Below, piece after piece: positions 21,745-33,585 of a DNA stretch of 64,000 nucleotides (its first letter is position 1; each line of letters opens with the position of its first letter). Source of the DNA: Gloeopeniophorella convolvens (Eukaryota; Basidiomycota; Agaricomycetes; Russulales). The notes below the pieces were generated by a model that searched no databases, was not told where the DNA came from, and saw only the letters and a program-made list of their open reading frames with translations. The position numbers and the translations under genes are program-made. The stretch covers positions 576,556 through 640,555 of the forward strand of contig WTXD01000010.1 in the NCBI GenBank assembly GCA_022496205.1. The letters are read 5' to 3'.

Positions 21745-22349
21745 CGATGCTGGCGCGCTCTATGGGCTAGGAGCGTTGTGAGTCAATAGAAGATCCATCG
21801 TGTGGGAGAGGACCATCGTACCTGGATCCAGGTTAGAGAAGGTTTGCAGAACCAACAAGCTGTTGAACTTCAAGTTCCTCCCGCGGACCGAAGTAAATTA
21901 CTATGCTCGCAAAATTCCCACGGTAGCCATACCGCACACCGCGAGTCCTGCAGAGTCTGCCCACTGTCACGGTCGCTCATGGCGCTCAGCGCTGCAGGCC
22001 TTCTCGACCAAGACCCTGCGCACAGCGCCGATGAACGGGAGGCGTACGAGCGCAAGCACCTCTTCTCCAAGTCATCGCAAGCGCCACGGCACACACACTG
22101 CCCGCATATAGCCGCACCTATCTACCACACCACCCTACAACGCCGCTCTTACATATTGCGAGCACTCCGAGGCACACACAGCCCGCTGGCACGCCCCTGC
22201 CTCTCCTCCCGCTCGCCGACAAAAAAGACTAACAAATAAACAGCAGCTACAGAGCAACAACAACACACACGCCGAACGACGTCACAGCCAGCCAACTCAA
22301 CAATACAGCACGCAGTCCATCGCCGACCACCCCCGCCCCAGCATCGCCG
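21745..22349. other. Spacer between F5 and the hypothetical gene
   Basis: Counterpart of 14,733-15,348 in unit 1. No gene. The F5-side leader contains an in-frame stop where F3 is open, supporting the shorter F-box start. Confidence 0.6.
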
Positions 22350-24708
22350 TCACGGCGGCGCGAGGTACCCGCGCCGCTCGCGCCAGCGCTCGGCCGCGTC
22401 GGACGCCTCGCGCGCGCGCTTGCGCCCCGCGCCGGGCGCTTGCGCGGGCTCGCCAGACGCAAGCACAAAAAAGCGCGACACGGCGCGGCGCACGACGGCG
22501 TCCGCGATGCCGGCCTCGAGCACGGTGGGCGCGGGCCCGCGCGGCGCGCCGGGCGGGCGCTTCTTGTACTGCGTGCACGTGAGATAGACGGGTAGGTAAG
22601 CGGGAAAGCGGGCGCGGGCGGAGGGGCGTGCGCACGCACGGTCTCGAGCTCGGGCTTGCCGCGCCAGCGCGCAAGCGCCTCGCAGAAGCGCAGTGCGGCG
22701 CGCTCGACGGGCTCGGCGGGGTACTGCCACGCGAGGTCCTCCATGTGCGTCGAGAGGTCGGGCGTGCCCGCGGGGACGTCGAGGAACTGCGCGCGCGGGC
22801 GGGCATCGTCAGCGTGGTTAGTACGGGTGGCGTGCAGTGCGCGGGACGCACCCGTGCGAGGCGCTCGCTCATCTCGCGCGCGTACTCGGCCTCGCCGCTG
22901 CTGCTCTCCCCCTGCGCGTACCCGGACCCGGGACTCTCGTTCGGGCCGCCCGCGCCGCCGCGCCCGGGGAAGAGCACGCCGACGGCGTCGGGCAGCTCCG
23001 GCATACCGTCCGGCTCGAACTCGGCGTACACGTCGTCGGGCGTGCCCACGCCCGCCGCGGGGCCCGCCCCGCCAAGCCCGACGCCGAGCAGTACCTGCGC
23101 GGGCGCGAGCCCCGTCCAGCCCGCACTGAGGTACCCCTCAAGCACGGCGCGCGTGAGCAGCCCGGCGAGCAGCAGGTACCACTCGGCGGTCGGCACGAGC
23201 GCGCGACCGCCCGCCTCGCGCCCGAGCGCGAGAGCCGCGAGCGCGGATAGCCGCACGAAGCGCGGCACGAGCTCTGCGAGCCGCGTGTTGCCCGCGCCCG
23301 TCCCGCTCGCGCCGGTCGCGGCCGCGCTCGCGTGCGTCGCCTCGTCGAGCGTGGGCACGCCGCGCCGCAGGAGCGTCCCCCCGGGCCCGGGGCGCGCGAG
23401 CCCGCTGCCAACGCCTGCGCCCTCTGCGAAGCCGGACAACCCCCCGCCGCCACCGCCGCCGTGCGGACCCGGCACAGCGCGCCGCGGACGCGCAGCCACG
23501 GCGCGGCCGGGCGCGACACAGATCTCGCACGCATGATGCAGGTGGCGCGAGCAGCGGAGCGCCGGGGGCGAGTTGGCGGTGCTAGGGTCCGCGCCGGCGA
23601 CGAAGAGCGCGCGGGTACGCGCGCTCGGCTCGGTCGACGACGGCGCGGGCATGATGGGCGGGTAGGTCAGGCTCGAGGGCTGCGGGCGCGTCAGTTGGCG
23701 GGGGGAAGCGGGCGAGGGAGGCGCGCGCACGGAGAAGGAGGAGGGCGTACTTGGCGCCGCTGTGGCGGCGCTCGAGACGGCGAGGAGGGGCACGAGCGCG
23801 AGTGGCAGCGCGGCGAAAATCGAAGAGGCGCCGGAGGAGGAGGGCGCGGCTGGCGTGGACGGCGTCTCGGTCGCTGCGGGCATGCTGCTGGACGCGCCGG
23901 ACGTGCTGCGCGACGTGGATGCGGCCTGGATGTGCAGGTGGCGGGGCACGGGCGCCTGGCGGGCAAAGAGGTCGTTGATCACGGTCGTGAGCGCGAGACG
24001 GAGGCGCACGCCGTTCGGGAGGACGTGCTGCCCCGCGGGGGGCGCAGGAATGGGCGGATGTGCGGGGGGCGCGTCTTGAGGGACGGGCGCGATGGGCTCG
24101 TCGTCAGGGAAGGGGTAATCGCGGGGCGGTTGCTCGAGCATGCCGGTGACGACCTTCTCGAGGGCCTCGGCGCGCTGGCGGAGGCGACGCGCCAGGGGGA
24201 GGTCCTGGCGCGCGATGCGCGAGTCCTCCTCGTCGTCGTGGGGGTGGTCTGGGCCACCAGCGCGGGCACGCAGGGAAGCCGAGTCGGCCTCGGCGTCGCT
24301 AGGCGCCTCGTCGTCCTCGTCCCACTGCTCGGGGCGCTCGCGGTGGGCATAGTTGGGTGCGCCAGGCCCGCCGGTGCGGTCTGTCATGGCGAGCTCTGCG
24401 CGTGCCTGGGCAAAGCGGGTGCGAGCGTGGACCCAGAGGAGGTGGTCGATGATGAGGGTCCGGGTGGACTTTTCGCGCGGGGGGATGGAGTGGAGATGAT
24501 GGGCATGTTTGTGGGCGGGCGGGCGAAAGGCGGCGGCGAGGGCAGGAGTAGAGGAGGGCGGAGGCGGTTGTTGTGGGTGGTGGTGTTGGATTGGCTGCTG
24601 TGGTGATTGGAGGTGATGCTGTTGCGGGATGGGTGGGCCGGCGGAGTTTTGTGTGGACTGAAGAACGGTCGAAGGCGGGGCGGGCAAGTCGCTGCTGGAG
24701 AATGTCAT
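22350..24708 (-). CDS. Conserved hypothetical protein, Ala/Pro-rich, three exons
   Basis: I do not recognise the family. Exons 24708-22852, 22786-22640 and 22568-22350 sum to 2,223 nt (740 residues). Both introns (65 and 71 nt) are GT-AG and phase 0. An in-frame upstream region open to 24,909 would add 67 residues, but MTFSSSDL at 24,708 looks the better start. The N-terminal third is Gln/Pro/His-rich, followed by a basic-hydrophobic stretch TLIIDHLLWVHARTRFAQAR, an acidic segment (EQWDEDDEAPSD), Ser/Ala linkers, and a C-terminal ordered-looking part with VPTAEWYLLLAGLLTRAV and GRKRAREASDAAERWRERRG. The composition suggests a nuclear or regulatory scaffold, which is inference only. Its 3' third is duplicated at 15,349-16,284. 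Confidence 0.75.
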
Positions 24709-25485
24709 GGGCTCGGTGACGCGGGGCAGGCGGACGGCGGGTTGGTATTGCGGGGACGTGTCGACCGGCCAGCGCAGATTTGAAGGGAAAGAGAACGCAC
24801 AGCTCAACCAACACTCGCCTTCCGACCTCCTCCGGCCGTTCTCGGGCGTCTCTTTCTCTTTCATTTCTTTCTCTCCACTCTCTGAAACACTCCCGCCGTC
24901 CATCCACAATCTCTACCGCACGCACACGTCCGATAAGCTACCCAAGTAATCATCTCTCGCCTCGCGTCATCGCCTCTCATTAGCTCAATGTCTGCCTCGC
25001 GGTCTCGTCTTGTCTGGATCGCCCCCGGCCACGTGATGCCACACGTTACATAGCCGACGTGGAACCTCCCGCCACCCCCGCGCACAACAGCGAGCTCGCA
25101 CCCACTCGGACAACAACGTCACCGCGACTCTTGGCGGAATTGCCGCGTTTCAGACCACTCGCAAGATTGGCTCATGCCTCCTCATGCATACCGCAACTCG
25201 CCGACGCAGATCAGCCCGAGGGTCAACTTGGCGCCTCTTTGCTTCGGAACATCTTCAGCGCGCCCTACCATCATACGGTTTGACATCCTCGGGAGACGAA
25301 ATATCACAGCAGCGCTGACGACATTCCCGCCTGCACTCGGGATGACTCGGACGAGCACTGGGCACGCACATTCGCTCCACTCGACAGGCCCAGCTTCGGC
25401 TTTGGACGTCAGCTTGGTGGCGCTCACGGCTAAGTTACTTTGCCGCTCCCGAGACGGCGGGCGGCTATTTGCCACGTGGAACATC
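24709..25485. other. Intergenic, promoter side of the hypothetical gene
   Basis: Contains the pyrimidine-rich leader of the minus-strand hypothetical gene (about 24,830-24,900, read on the other strand) and then sequence upstream of the tRNA. No gene with recognisable content. Confidence 0.5.
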
Positions 25486-25586
25486 GCCCGCCTAGCTCAA
25501 TCGGATAGAGCGTCAGACTCTTACGGCGGTGCGAGCAGCGCTGAGTTGCGATCTGAAGGCTGCGAGTTCGACCCTCGCGGTGGGCT
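25486..25586 (+). tRNA. tRNA-Lys(CTT): tRNA-Lys(CTT) with a 27-nt intron
   Basis: Cloverleaf read directly: acceptor GCCCGCC pairs with GGTGGGC; D arm GCTC/GAGC; anticodon stem TCAGA/TCTGA; T arm GCGAG/CTCGC around TTCGACC; discriminator T. The anticodon loop is C-T-CTT-A, then an intron at 25,524-25,550, then A, so the intron sits at the canonical place one base 3' of the anticodon. The mature length is 74 nt before CCA. The TAGCTCAATCGG D-region resembles eukaryotic lysine tRNAs. Confidence 0.95.
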
Positions 25587-25590
25587 AGTC

Positions 25591-25598
25591 TCTTTTTC
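25591..25598 (+). terminator. Pol III T-run terminator of the tRNA gene
   Basis: A run of five T residues (CTCTTTTTC) begins within a few bases of the tRNA 3' end, as expected for RNA polymerase III termination. Confidence 0.8.
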
Positions 25599-28500
25599 AT
25601 TTCCTCTTCCTCGCGCCAAGGAATGTTTTTTCTTCTTTTAGGGCCGATCGGCAAACCCGAGTAGAGTCATTGGGATGGGATTTCCCCGCCAAAAAACCTA
25701 CCGACCCATCCCGATTTCATATCGACTAGACGGGTCATGAAGCTCTCTGGCGGGAATCCCATCCCAACCCGACCTCGACGGGCCCGCGCTGCCGATTAAG
25801 CCTAGTGGCACGTGAGCCCGCGCGCTCAACATACTACGTTGAGACTTCAATTTGTCGGGGACAACGACGCCACCATCATCTTGGCAGCCCACGCTTCTCG
25901 TTTCCGCGCAGGGTGATATTGGCTACCATGGTTCCGGAAGTTACCTACTGTGGGATCCGTGCGTGTGGTGCTACGGTGCTCTGAGAGCGTCCATTCGTTT
26001 GTATCCGCCTCTCCAAGCTCACAACCACGGGAAACCGCTCTTGTGCACTGGTAAATTTATGCTCGGCACAGAGTTTCGCCTGGGCCAGAAGCATCGAGAC
26101 GTCGAAGGAAGGGCGCGAGCTGCGCGTTCCATGGCGGTCTCTTACGCACAGGTGTGTTTGACACGGTCGCCCCTAACTGTCTCCAAAAACTAGGAGCGAT
26201 CTATGTCCCCTCCCAACTAACGACCACTACAACTTCCCAGGACGACCCTATTTCGTCATTGCCTCTATCCATTCCGGAAAATAGCCCTTTTTTGATCTGG
26301 CTCGCAGGACGAGGCGAGGCACTTGCTCACCAGTCGCACGCCTCACAGTGGAAGACCGCACCCAAGCGCAACAAATCATCCCGCGCCCTGCGACGAAGGG
26401 CCCCGCCTCAGGAAGAACACCGGAGATCCCGCTTTTGCACGCGAAAGAACGCCGTGGTCCATGCTGTTTATAGTGTTCTACCACACAAAAATAAATCGCT
26501 CTCACGCCTCGATGCTACTCGTACTACGATGGGGTGCTGCGGCAGACCAGCACGATAACGCCGTCCCCTAAATCTCAACATCATCCGTCGTCTTTCCCTT
26601 CTTCTTTCGTCTCGCTATTTTCGCCCCCAACATGCCGTCATAATCCCTCCAGGTGTTCCGCCCTGCGCGTACGCACGCTTCCTCCATTGTGGGCTTCTCC
26701 GGAACATATCTGCCAGCAACCACACAGACTTGCGCACCTGCCCCTCCAACCACGCCAGAAGCACATCACGCACCCGCCACATCGCCAGAGACGTCCTACT
26801 GCGCTTCTCACGAACCAACACAGGCCGTGCCCCTGCAAGGCACCGAACGCCTGCGCGCACCTGGCAGAAGCACACGTTGGCGGCTTCTCTTACGTCGTAC
26901 ACATAGGCCCGCCGCCATGCCGCGGGAGGCAACCGTGCCTCCGCACGGCAGCGCGGCCGCAGGCACCGTCAGCACGTGGTGTGGCCGCGCATCGCGTGAC
27001 GCGCGGCGCTCGGATGGCGGCCGCGCCTTTGCGTCCCGCATTATGTTCGCGGGGTCGGGTCTCCCCGCTGCGGCGGGTCAGATGGCTGTGCGCGGGGACG
27101 GGGGGCGATTAATGATTGGCTGTGCGAGGCTTATCCTTGGAGGGCCTTCATGACCGTGCGCCACATGAGAAGCCCCAGATGCGTGCGCGGGTTCTTGCGA
27201 ACGGCGAGCGCGTCCTCGACGAGGTGAAACGCCGCAGGGCTCGAAGCTCTTCCACCTGTGCCAGTGCGCACTGTGCGTTCCTCCGCGCCGGCGCGGCGGG
27301 TCGGGTTCTAGCTCGGGCATTTGGAACGTGCTGCCCATACGCGGAACAATGCTGCACGGCCTTCGCGCCCCTTCGCATCGAATCGCCCGCGCGCGGCGCA
27401 CCCAGTCCTTATCCGCGGGGGCCGCCCGCAGCCACTGGGAACCAGGACTAGTACGACTCGGTCCCAGCGCCTCCAGCCGTACATACATAGTACAGCGCAA
27501 CGCAACCGGGCGCTGCCGACGCTGCTGCCCCGCGCAACCCCCACCCAGGCGCGCCGCCGCTGATGGAATCACAAGCCAGAGATCAGCGCGGCACTCTCCG
27601 TCGGCGCGTGGGAACGCGCACAGCACGAGGCACGGCGAAGCGTAGCCAGGAGGCGCGCGCGCAGCTGAAGGGGCGCCACGAATAGATAGCGTTGGTAGTG
27701 GCGCAGATAAGGTCCGCCTTGCAGCCTTGCAGCCTTGCATTCCGCTCCCTTCTCCTTGTGTGGTATGGTCACGGGGCCGCGTGGAGGTGAACCAGGCGAG
27801 GGCGCCACTGCTCCAGCACCTGCTGGACTTTACTCCTTGCGCCAGCAGCCCCGGCGACAAGCCAAGCTACCCATCTACCAATTACCGTATGTGCGCTCGC
27901 GCATCCGCCTGCCCATCTAATAATACCTGTTGTGCACTTTAGGTGTTGTTCAATGGGTGGGCTCGCGATCCAGCGCCTTGGGCATCCTATACACGGCCGC
28001 GCGCAGGCGCTCCGCGGGCACGCAGAGGCGTCCGCAAATAAGGACGGTTCCCACTCGCCCAGCTGATACGATCATGCCTCCTCGCGTCATCTGCCCCTGC
28101 ATGCGTTCCCAGCGTCAGGGCCGCCCGATAGCGGTGTCATACCCTGAAGATGCACGCATACATACAAACACGCTAGTTGCGCTGGCTGCATCGGGCGGCG
28201 GGATTCCTTGTTTCGCGATCGTGTGCACTGCCCAGGCGCAGGCTCAGCTGACTCGGGGAGCCTCGAGGAGATGGAAGCGGAGAAGACAATAGAGGGCTGC
28301 TCCATTGCCTGGAACGCAGCCCGCCCGGAGGGTTTAAGGCTATATGTAAGGCGATGATCAAGACGTGGAGCGGGACGTGCGATTGCAAAGCGGGTGCGTG
28401 CTTAATGCTCCCGGTGGCGGGTGAGAATGATCAATGGCGTGCTCGCACGGACGTCGAGCCTGGCGCGTTCCACAGCGCTCGCGCGCGATAACGTGAACGC

Positions 28501-29841
28501 CAGGTGCAGTGCCGGCACCAGCCCGCCGTTAGAGCCTGCGCGCGCCCGCGCATATAGCCCTGTCGCTAAGAACCCCCGAGGAGTGGGAGATCGCGAAGCC
28601 CAGGGCTGGAGGAAGTTTGCTGGCAGGTGGTGCGCGCAGCTGCTCCAAGACCACCACCGCCTTGCTTCTAGCCGCCGCCACACTCCGCGCAGGCCCCATG
28701 GGCTTGCACACGAAGCGTGTAGTTGCCATATATGACCTCTATTCCCTCCACCGTGGTCATCTGCGCGAGCAGCTGCGGTACTTGTGCCAACGATGATGGT
28801 GGGGGCGTCGCCGCCGCCGCCGCGCCGCACCGGCGCTGCGCTATCGTGTGCAGTAACGTAAGGTTTTGGGTGCGGGGGCGGTCTAGGCCACGGCGGGCGC
28901 GCCAGGCTGCCGGGCGGGCACGGGGCGGGTCACGCGGGTGCGGGGCGGCCCTGCGACTGGGCAGGTGCGCCTGGCCAGACGGCGGGGCCCGCGGGTTCGG
29001 ATGAGTGCCATCCGTCAGTTGGATGATGGTTGCGCGCAGCACCGCTCGAGGCCCTCCCCTCCCTTGGCCCGCCCGCAATTAATGATCGTGGCAGGTTGCG
29101 AGCTCGTGTCATCGCCGCTTCGAGTTGGTGCTTACGGGATGGAGTGCAGGGCGGGGGGAGGCGCCTGTGTTATATTTCCGTGCGGGCGCAAATGCCGGCA
29201 GGCAATGCTTGGGCAATGCAGTGCGCGGGGCGACGATCAAACGTCTGGTGCAAGGACAAGTGCCGCGCGCATGCTGGAGACACGCCAAGCGCACGATTGC
29301 ATTGCAGTGCCACTTAGAGGCCTACGGAAGGCTCGGAAGGTCGAGTCGTAACGCAGATTCTGCTCTGGAATGCATCTGCAATCCATAAATGCATAGTATG
29401 AGTCGCTCGCTCGAAGTTCTTGCGGCGGCTTGATGCGTCGCGGGGTCGGCCGTGGCCGGACGGGGAACGCAGATCTGGGGTTCCCGCACCCGCGCCGCGG
29501 TGTCGGGGCACGCGCGATAAGGGTGCCCAGATCTGGCATCACGCGCGCGCGGATGTCCCGACCCCGCCGTCGCGCGCGCGGGCTCTGTTGCAGCAGTGGC
29601 AGGCGGCGGGAGGGCAATTTGCGTGATACATATATGTCTCGGCGACGGGAAGAGTGGTGTGTGTGGGCGGATGATGGGAGCGGGTCAGCGGTTGCGCTGC
29701 GATCGAGGGAGAAGAGGAGGAGTGATAAGAGAAGGAGGGACGCGGGATCTGAGATGCAAGGCTGAGGACGACTCTCCGCTCTCGACCTCAACCGCGCTGC
29801 TTTCCCACAGCCGTTGCTTGTCTCCTTCTCTTCTCCATACC
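25599..29841. other. 4.2-kb region with no recognisable gene
   Basis: GC-rich, with many overlapping frames on both strands that give arginine/alanine-rich, unconserved-looking peptides. I see no domain, no consistent intron-exon frame, no terminal repeats and no RNA gene. The last roughly 50 bases before 29,842 are C/T-rich (CTCCTTCTCTTCTCC), the usual leader of a fungal gene, and belong to the phosphatase gene downstream. Confidence 0.5.
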
Positions 29842-32800
29842 ATGGTCTCCGCTGCTGCCTCTGCCTCTGCCCTCGCCAACAAGGACGACGCTGCCGCCGT
29901 CGTACACGGCCTCAGCTACCCTCCAGACTTCCTCTCCTCTCTCCCCGTCCTCCTCTCTCGCCCTGCCCCCCATACCCCCATCCGCGCCCTCTCCGCCTCC
30001 CAGTTCGCAACCCTCCATCATGCCGCTACTATCGCCCATGCACCTGACCATATCCTCTTCCCTTTCCTCCACGGCCTCGAGGGTGACAACGAGCACCAGA
30101 ACTCGTTCTTCGCTGTCTCCCGCGACCACCCCGTTGTCCCGCCTCGTTTTCGCGGCCTGATATGGGTCGCCTGCGAGGACGACGACACCCCCGCTAGCGA
30201 CGACGAAGATGACGACGACGGCTCGGTCCCTTCGGACGACTCGGACAGCGATGAGCACGACAGCGAGGCCGGCGATGTTGGCAATGCATTTGAGCTCGAC
30301 ATGGACATGGATATTGATGCCGACTCTGAACCCGGTCACGGCCCCCGTAAACCAGAGGCGCTCGACCCCTCGTCCTCCTCTCCGCCGTCGTCTACATCTG
30401 TGCCAGGAGAGGTTCCCTCCGACGGCTCGGATCCCAACAACGCACCGCATATGCACCCTGTGAAGAATCGGGCGCCGCGCATATACACCAATACGAACGT
30501 GGGCGCGGCACGCGACCGGAGCGCGTCGTCGTCGTCGAGCACGTCGTCGTCGTCGCAGTCGCTGGAGCTCCCATCACCGTCGACGCCGGCGACGTCGTTC
30601 GACTCGCCTACACCATCGTGTGCGCCGCTGGGCCCACCGTCGCCCGTTCCCCAGCCACGGACGGCACCGCTTCTGGCGGCCGGGTTCAAGCCACGTGAAC
30701 TTCTGCAAGTGAATGCGGTCGGGAACGTCGAATTTATCCCTTTGCGTGTTCCCGACGGCATCTCCTTGCGCAACTTTGATATCCAATTGGTGCGTGTTCA
30801 ATGCTCTGCAGCCTTTCCTTTCCCACTCTCCCGGTGCGACGTGCCCGAGAGTGGGTGGGCATTATGGGCGCCTGGCGAGGGTCGGGTGACTTGTGCGGGG
30901 AAGCGTGACCTCGTAGTGGACGTCACCGGGGGCAATGACGCGGCCAAAGAGTCGGCGGAGGACACGCAGCTGTCAGCGCTCTCCCGGGCACGAGAAGCAC
31001 GTCTGGCACCCATTCATCCGCTTTGGCGTTTTGCTTCCGCGGAGGATGTGTGCCAGGAAAGGAGACCAGACTACGCTCTGCAGTCACCCCTGTCCTCCAC
31101 CGACGATCGGTGCGCGGCTCCGGTGGAGCCTGCGACCGTGCCGTTCTGCCGTGATTGGCTCAACTTGATTCCTCCCTTCATCTTGCTCCTCCTCTTCCGT
31201 TTTTAGCTCGCCCGATCGCTAACGCCATTCTGCGCCCAGCCCATCTATGCAACCCTTTCCGACATCGTCATTTACTCCCGCCGCGGCGCGACTAGGACTG
31301 CCTTTGCCGTCGCCGAAAAGTTTAAGCAGGCCGTCGAGGCTCGTGCAGGCGCACGCATCCCCTACAATGTCTTTGTTCTCGAGGCCACCCCTTCAGAGTT
31401 CCGCTCAAAGCTCGGCCACCTCCTTGTCGGCCCTCATACAGTCAACTTCGCCCAGCGCGAGAAGGACGAGATGCGCGAGCTCACGCGCGCCAGCGAGATC
31501 CTCACAGTGCCTTCTCCAGACCTCGAAGATGATGCGGATGAGGTCCGCCCGTGGACGCCTGGCCTTGGCCAGGTCTTCCTCGGCAACGTAAACGATGTTC
31601 CCTTCTTCCACCATGGACTCGCCGGCGGTGTCCCATCAGAAGGGTCCATCGACCTTCTCGACAGTGCCGGCAATGCTGCTGCCGATGGCATGGGCTACGA
31701 TGTCTGCATCGAGTGCCACGACCGCGCGCCCGCACCAACCCCCGGCCACCTCCGCGGCGCGGAGGAACACATCATGGAGCTCGAGCGCAGGTGGGAGGCT
31801 TCGGGCGCGAAAGGCTTGCGGCCCCCACCGAACGCGGCAGCTGTTGTTCACCTCCCCTTCCCCCTGAGCCCCTCCATCGGCGCCCTTACCCCCTTCCTCG
31901 AGTTCCTGGAGCGCCTGCTGAAGCCAGAGCTGCGGCGCGGACTTGGGCGGCCCGCGAAGATACTCATCTGGAGCTCGGATGGTTACACGGAGAGCAGCGT
32001 GCTTGCGCTGTCGCTCATCATGGCCATGCGTAGCATGACGCTCCCCGAGGCGTACCTGGAGCTGCAGGTTGCGAAGCGCCGCAGCTTTTTCGTGTACCAG
32101 AGCGATATTGCACCGCTCAAGCGCATCGAAGGCAAATTAGCGCGCGACCGTCGCGCGACGTTACCTCCACCTGTGCCTGCGCCACGGCGATTCCTCATTG
32201 GCCCGGCCCGTGTGACGACTCTTATCCCCGCTACGAATGAAAGCGCAATGTCGGCTTCATATGATGAGACAAGTAATTCGCCTCTCGCACCGTTGCGTCG
32301 GCCCCGTGCGAGTACAAGCCCGTTGTTACCATCGCTTGCAGACGGCCATCAAGTCTGGTTCGACGATCCGCGGTTCGATGGAAGCTTCCCCAGTCGCGTG
32401 CTGCCATTCCTCTACCTCGGTAACTTGTAAGTATCTAGAGTACATTTCCAAGTCGTTTTTCTGATTACGTTTTCAGAAATCACGCATCAAACGCCTATAT
32501 GCTACACGCTCTCGGCATCACCCATGTCGTATCAGTTGGCGAGTGCGCTCTGATCCCACCTCCTACCGAGTCTTCCTCGGGCGCGACTTGCGCACCCTGC
32601 ACACCCAAAACGACAAGCACGTTCATACCCGGCACTGGCCCCGAACGGCGTGGCAGCCTCTATATTGAGGAGCGCGAGGGCCGTATCAAAGTGCTGGACA
32701 TCAAGGGCGTATGTGACGATGGAATCGACACGCTCCAGCCCCAGCTGGCTCCGATCTGCTCTTGGATCGACCGTGCGCGCGCCGAAGGAGGCAAGGTGCT

Positions 32801-33098
32801 CGTTCACTGCCGCGTCGGCGTGTCACGTAGTGCCACGGTCGCGATTGCGTACGTGATGCAGCACCTCAGGGTGCCCCTCGTCGACGCGTATCTCATCGTG
32901 CGCTCGCGCCGGCTCAGCGTGCTGATTCAGCCGAACATGCGCCTGTTGTACAACCTGTGTGGGTGGGAGGTGCGTCTCGCGCACGAGCGCGCCGGTGATG
33001 ACCCGGCACGGCTGCGGGTGGAGCTTGCGCGCTGCGTGAACTGGCCGTTCTTGGCGCGCGAGGTACACTTGCTGAACGAGAAATACCTGCATCCATGA
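29842..33098 (+). CDS. PPS1: PPS1-like dual-specificity protein phosphatase
   Basis: Exons 29842-30789, 31240-32426 and 32477-33098 sum to 2,757 nt, 918 residues, in frame. The C-terminal catalytic domain has the CX5R loop HCRVGVSRSATVAIAYVM and the upstream block RVLPFLYLGNLNHASNAYML, as in yeast Pps1, a Ser/Thr/Tyr phosphatase linked to cell-cycle control. A middle domain (exon 2) has the same architecture but a dead loop, WSSDGYTESS, with Ser in place of the catalytic Cys and no Arg. The first exon has an acidic low-complexity stretch and Ser runs and is probably disordered. Intron 1 (30,790-31,239, 450 nt) is unusually long, and the exon-1 frame stays open through most of it. Intron 2 is a normal 50 nt. 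Start chosen at the first ATG after a C/T-rich leader. Confidence 0.9.
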
Positions 33099-33501
33099 CC
33101 GCTCCCAGCGCGTTGGTTCTTACGTCACCATGTTGACCATCTTTTCTCCCCTTTCCATTCATATCTGCATTGCCCTCTCCCCCCTGCATACACACAAAAT
33201 CCCATCACCACATTCCCCTTTCCTGCTCTGCTCGCCTCATCATTTGTACACGCATGATCCTCGACTGCACGTTTCCGTCTCGTTTCTCTACTTCCCAGTG
33301 ATTTGGTGTATGTTGTTGTCTCGTATCAGTACTCGTTCGCTTGTTAGTCTGTTGTACGTGCTTAGTGTATGTTCCAATGTGCCATCATCATCTTCACGCA
33401 CAGAGCCCGTGGCTGCGACTCATGAGACGCCGGTCCGATCGATGCGCGCGTTTGTCTGCGATGACTCATTCTCACGACTTTCATCTGCGAGTCCGAGGTC
33501 G
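33099..33501. other. Spacer and possible leader between the phosphatase and PLP protein genes
   Basis: C/T-rich sequence, consistent with the phosphatase 3' UTR and the leader of the next gene. An open frame runs through it in phase with the PLP-protein exon, but without convincing protein content. Confidence 0.5.
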
Positions 33502-33585
33502 ATGCGCACTGCGCTTCTCCGTCGCGCTCGTACCACCTTCGCTGCACGCCCCTGTATCCACATCCGCACCAAGAAGACAGTAATC

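Larger units (their letters stand above)
16290..23315. repeat. Tandem segmental duplication, unit 2
   Basis: Second unit, in the same order as unit 1: F4, spacer, F5, then the 3' part of the hypothetical gene, here continuing into the complete gene. It is about 1.7 kb longer. Most of that is the hAT-like element with its duplicated site (1,490 bp). A roughly 150-bp segment near 18,030-18,155 that is absent from unit 1 adds to it. Each unit has one MITE, but at a different place. Confidence 0.88.

Noticed and set aside
23332..24606. Plus-strand 424-codon open frame
   Set aside because: It lies antisense to the hypothetical gene, is Arg/Gly-rich as expected from reading GC-rich coding DNA backwards, and has no domain.
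22297..24909. Single 870-codon frame for the hypothetical gene
   Set aside because: Its last 180 codons are an Arg/Ala-rich wrong frame. Two consensus introns give a better-conserved end that is also kept in the duplicated fragment.
26534..27860. Several 100-260 codon frames on both strands in the 26-28 kb region
   Set aside because: They overlap each other, are Arg/Ala/Pro-rich, have no family features and no coherent exon structure.
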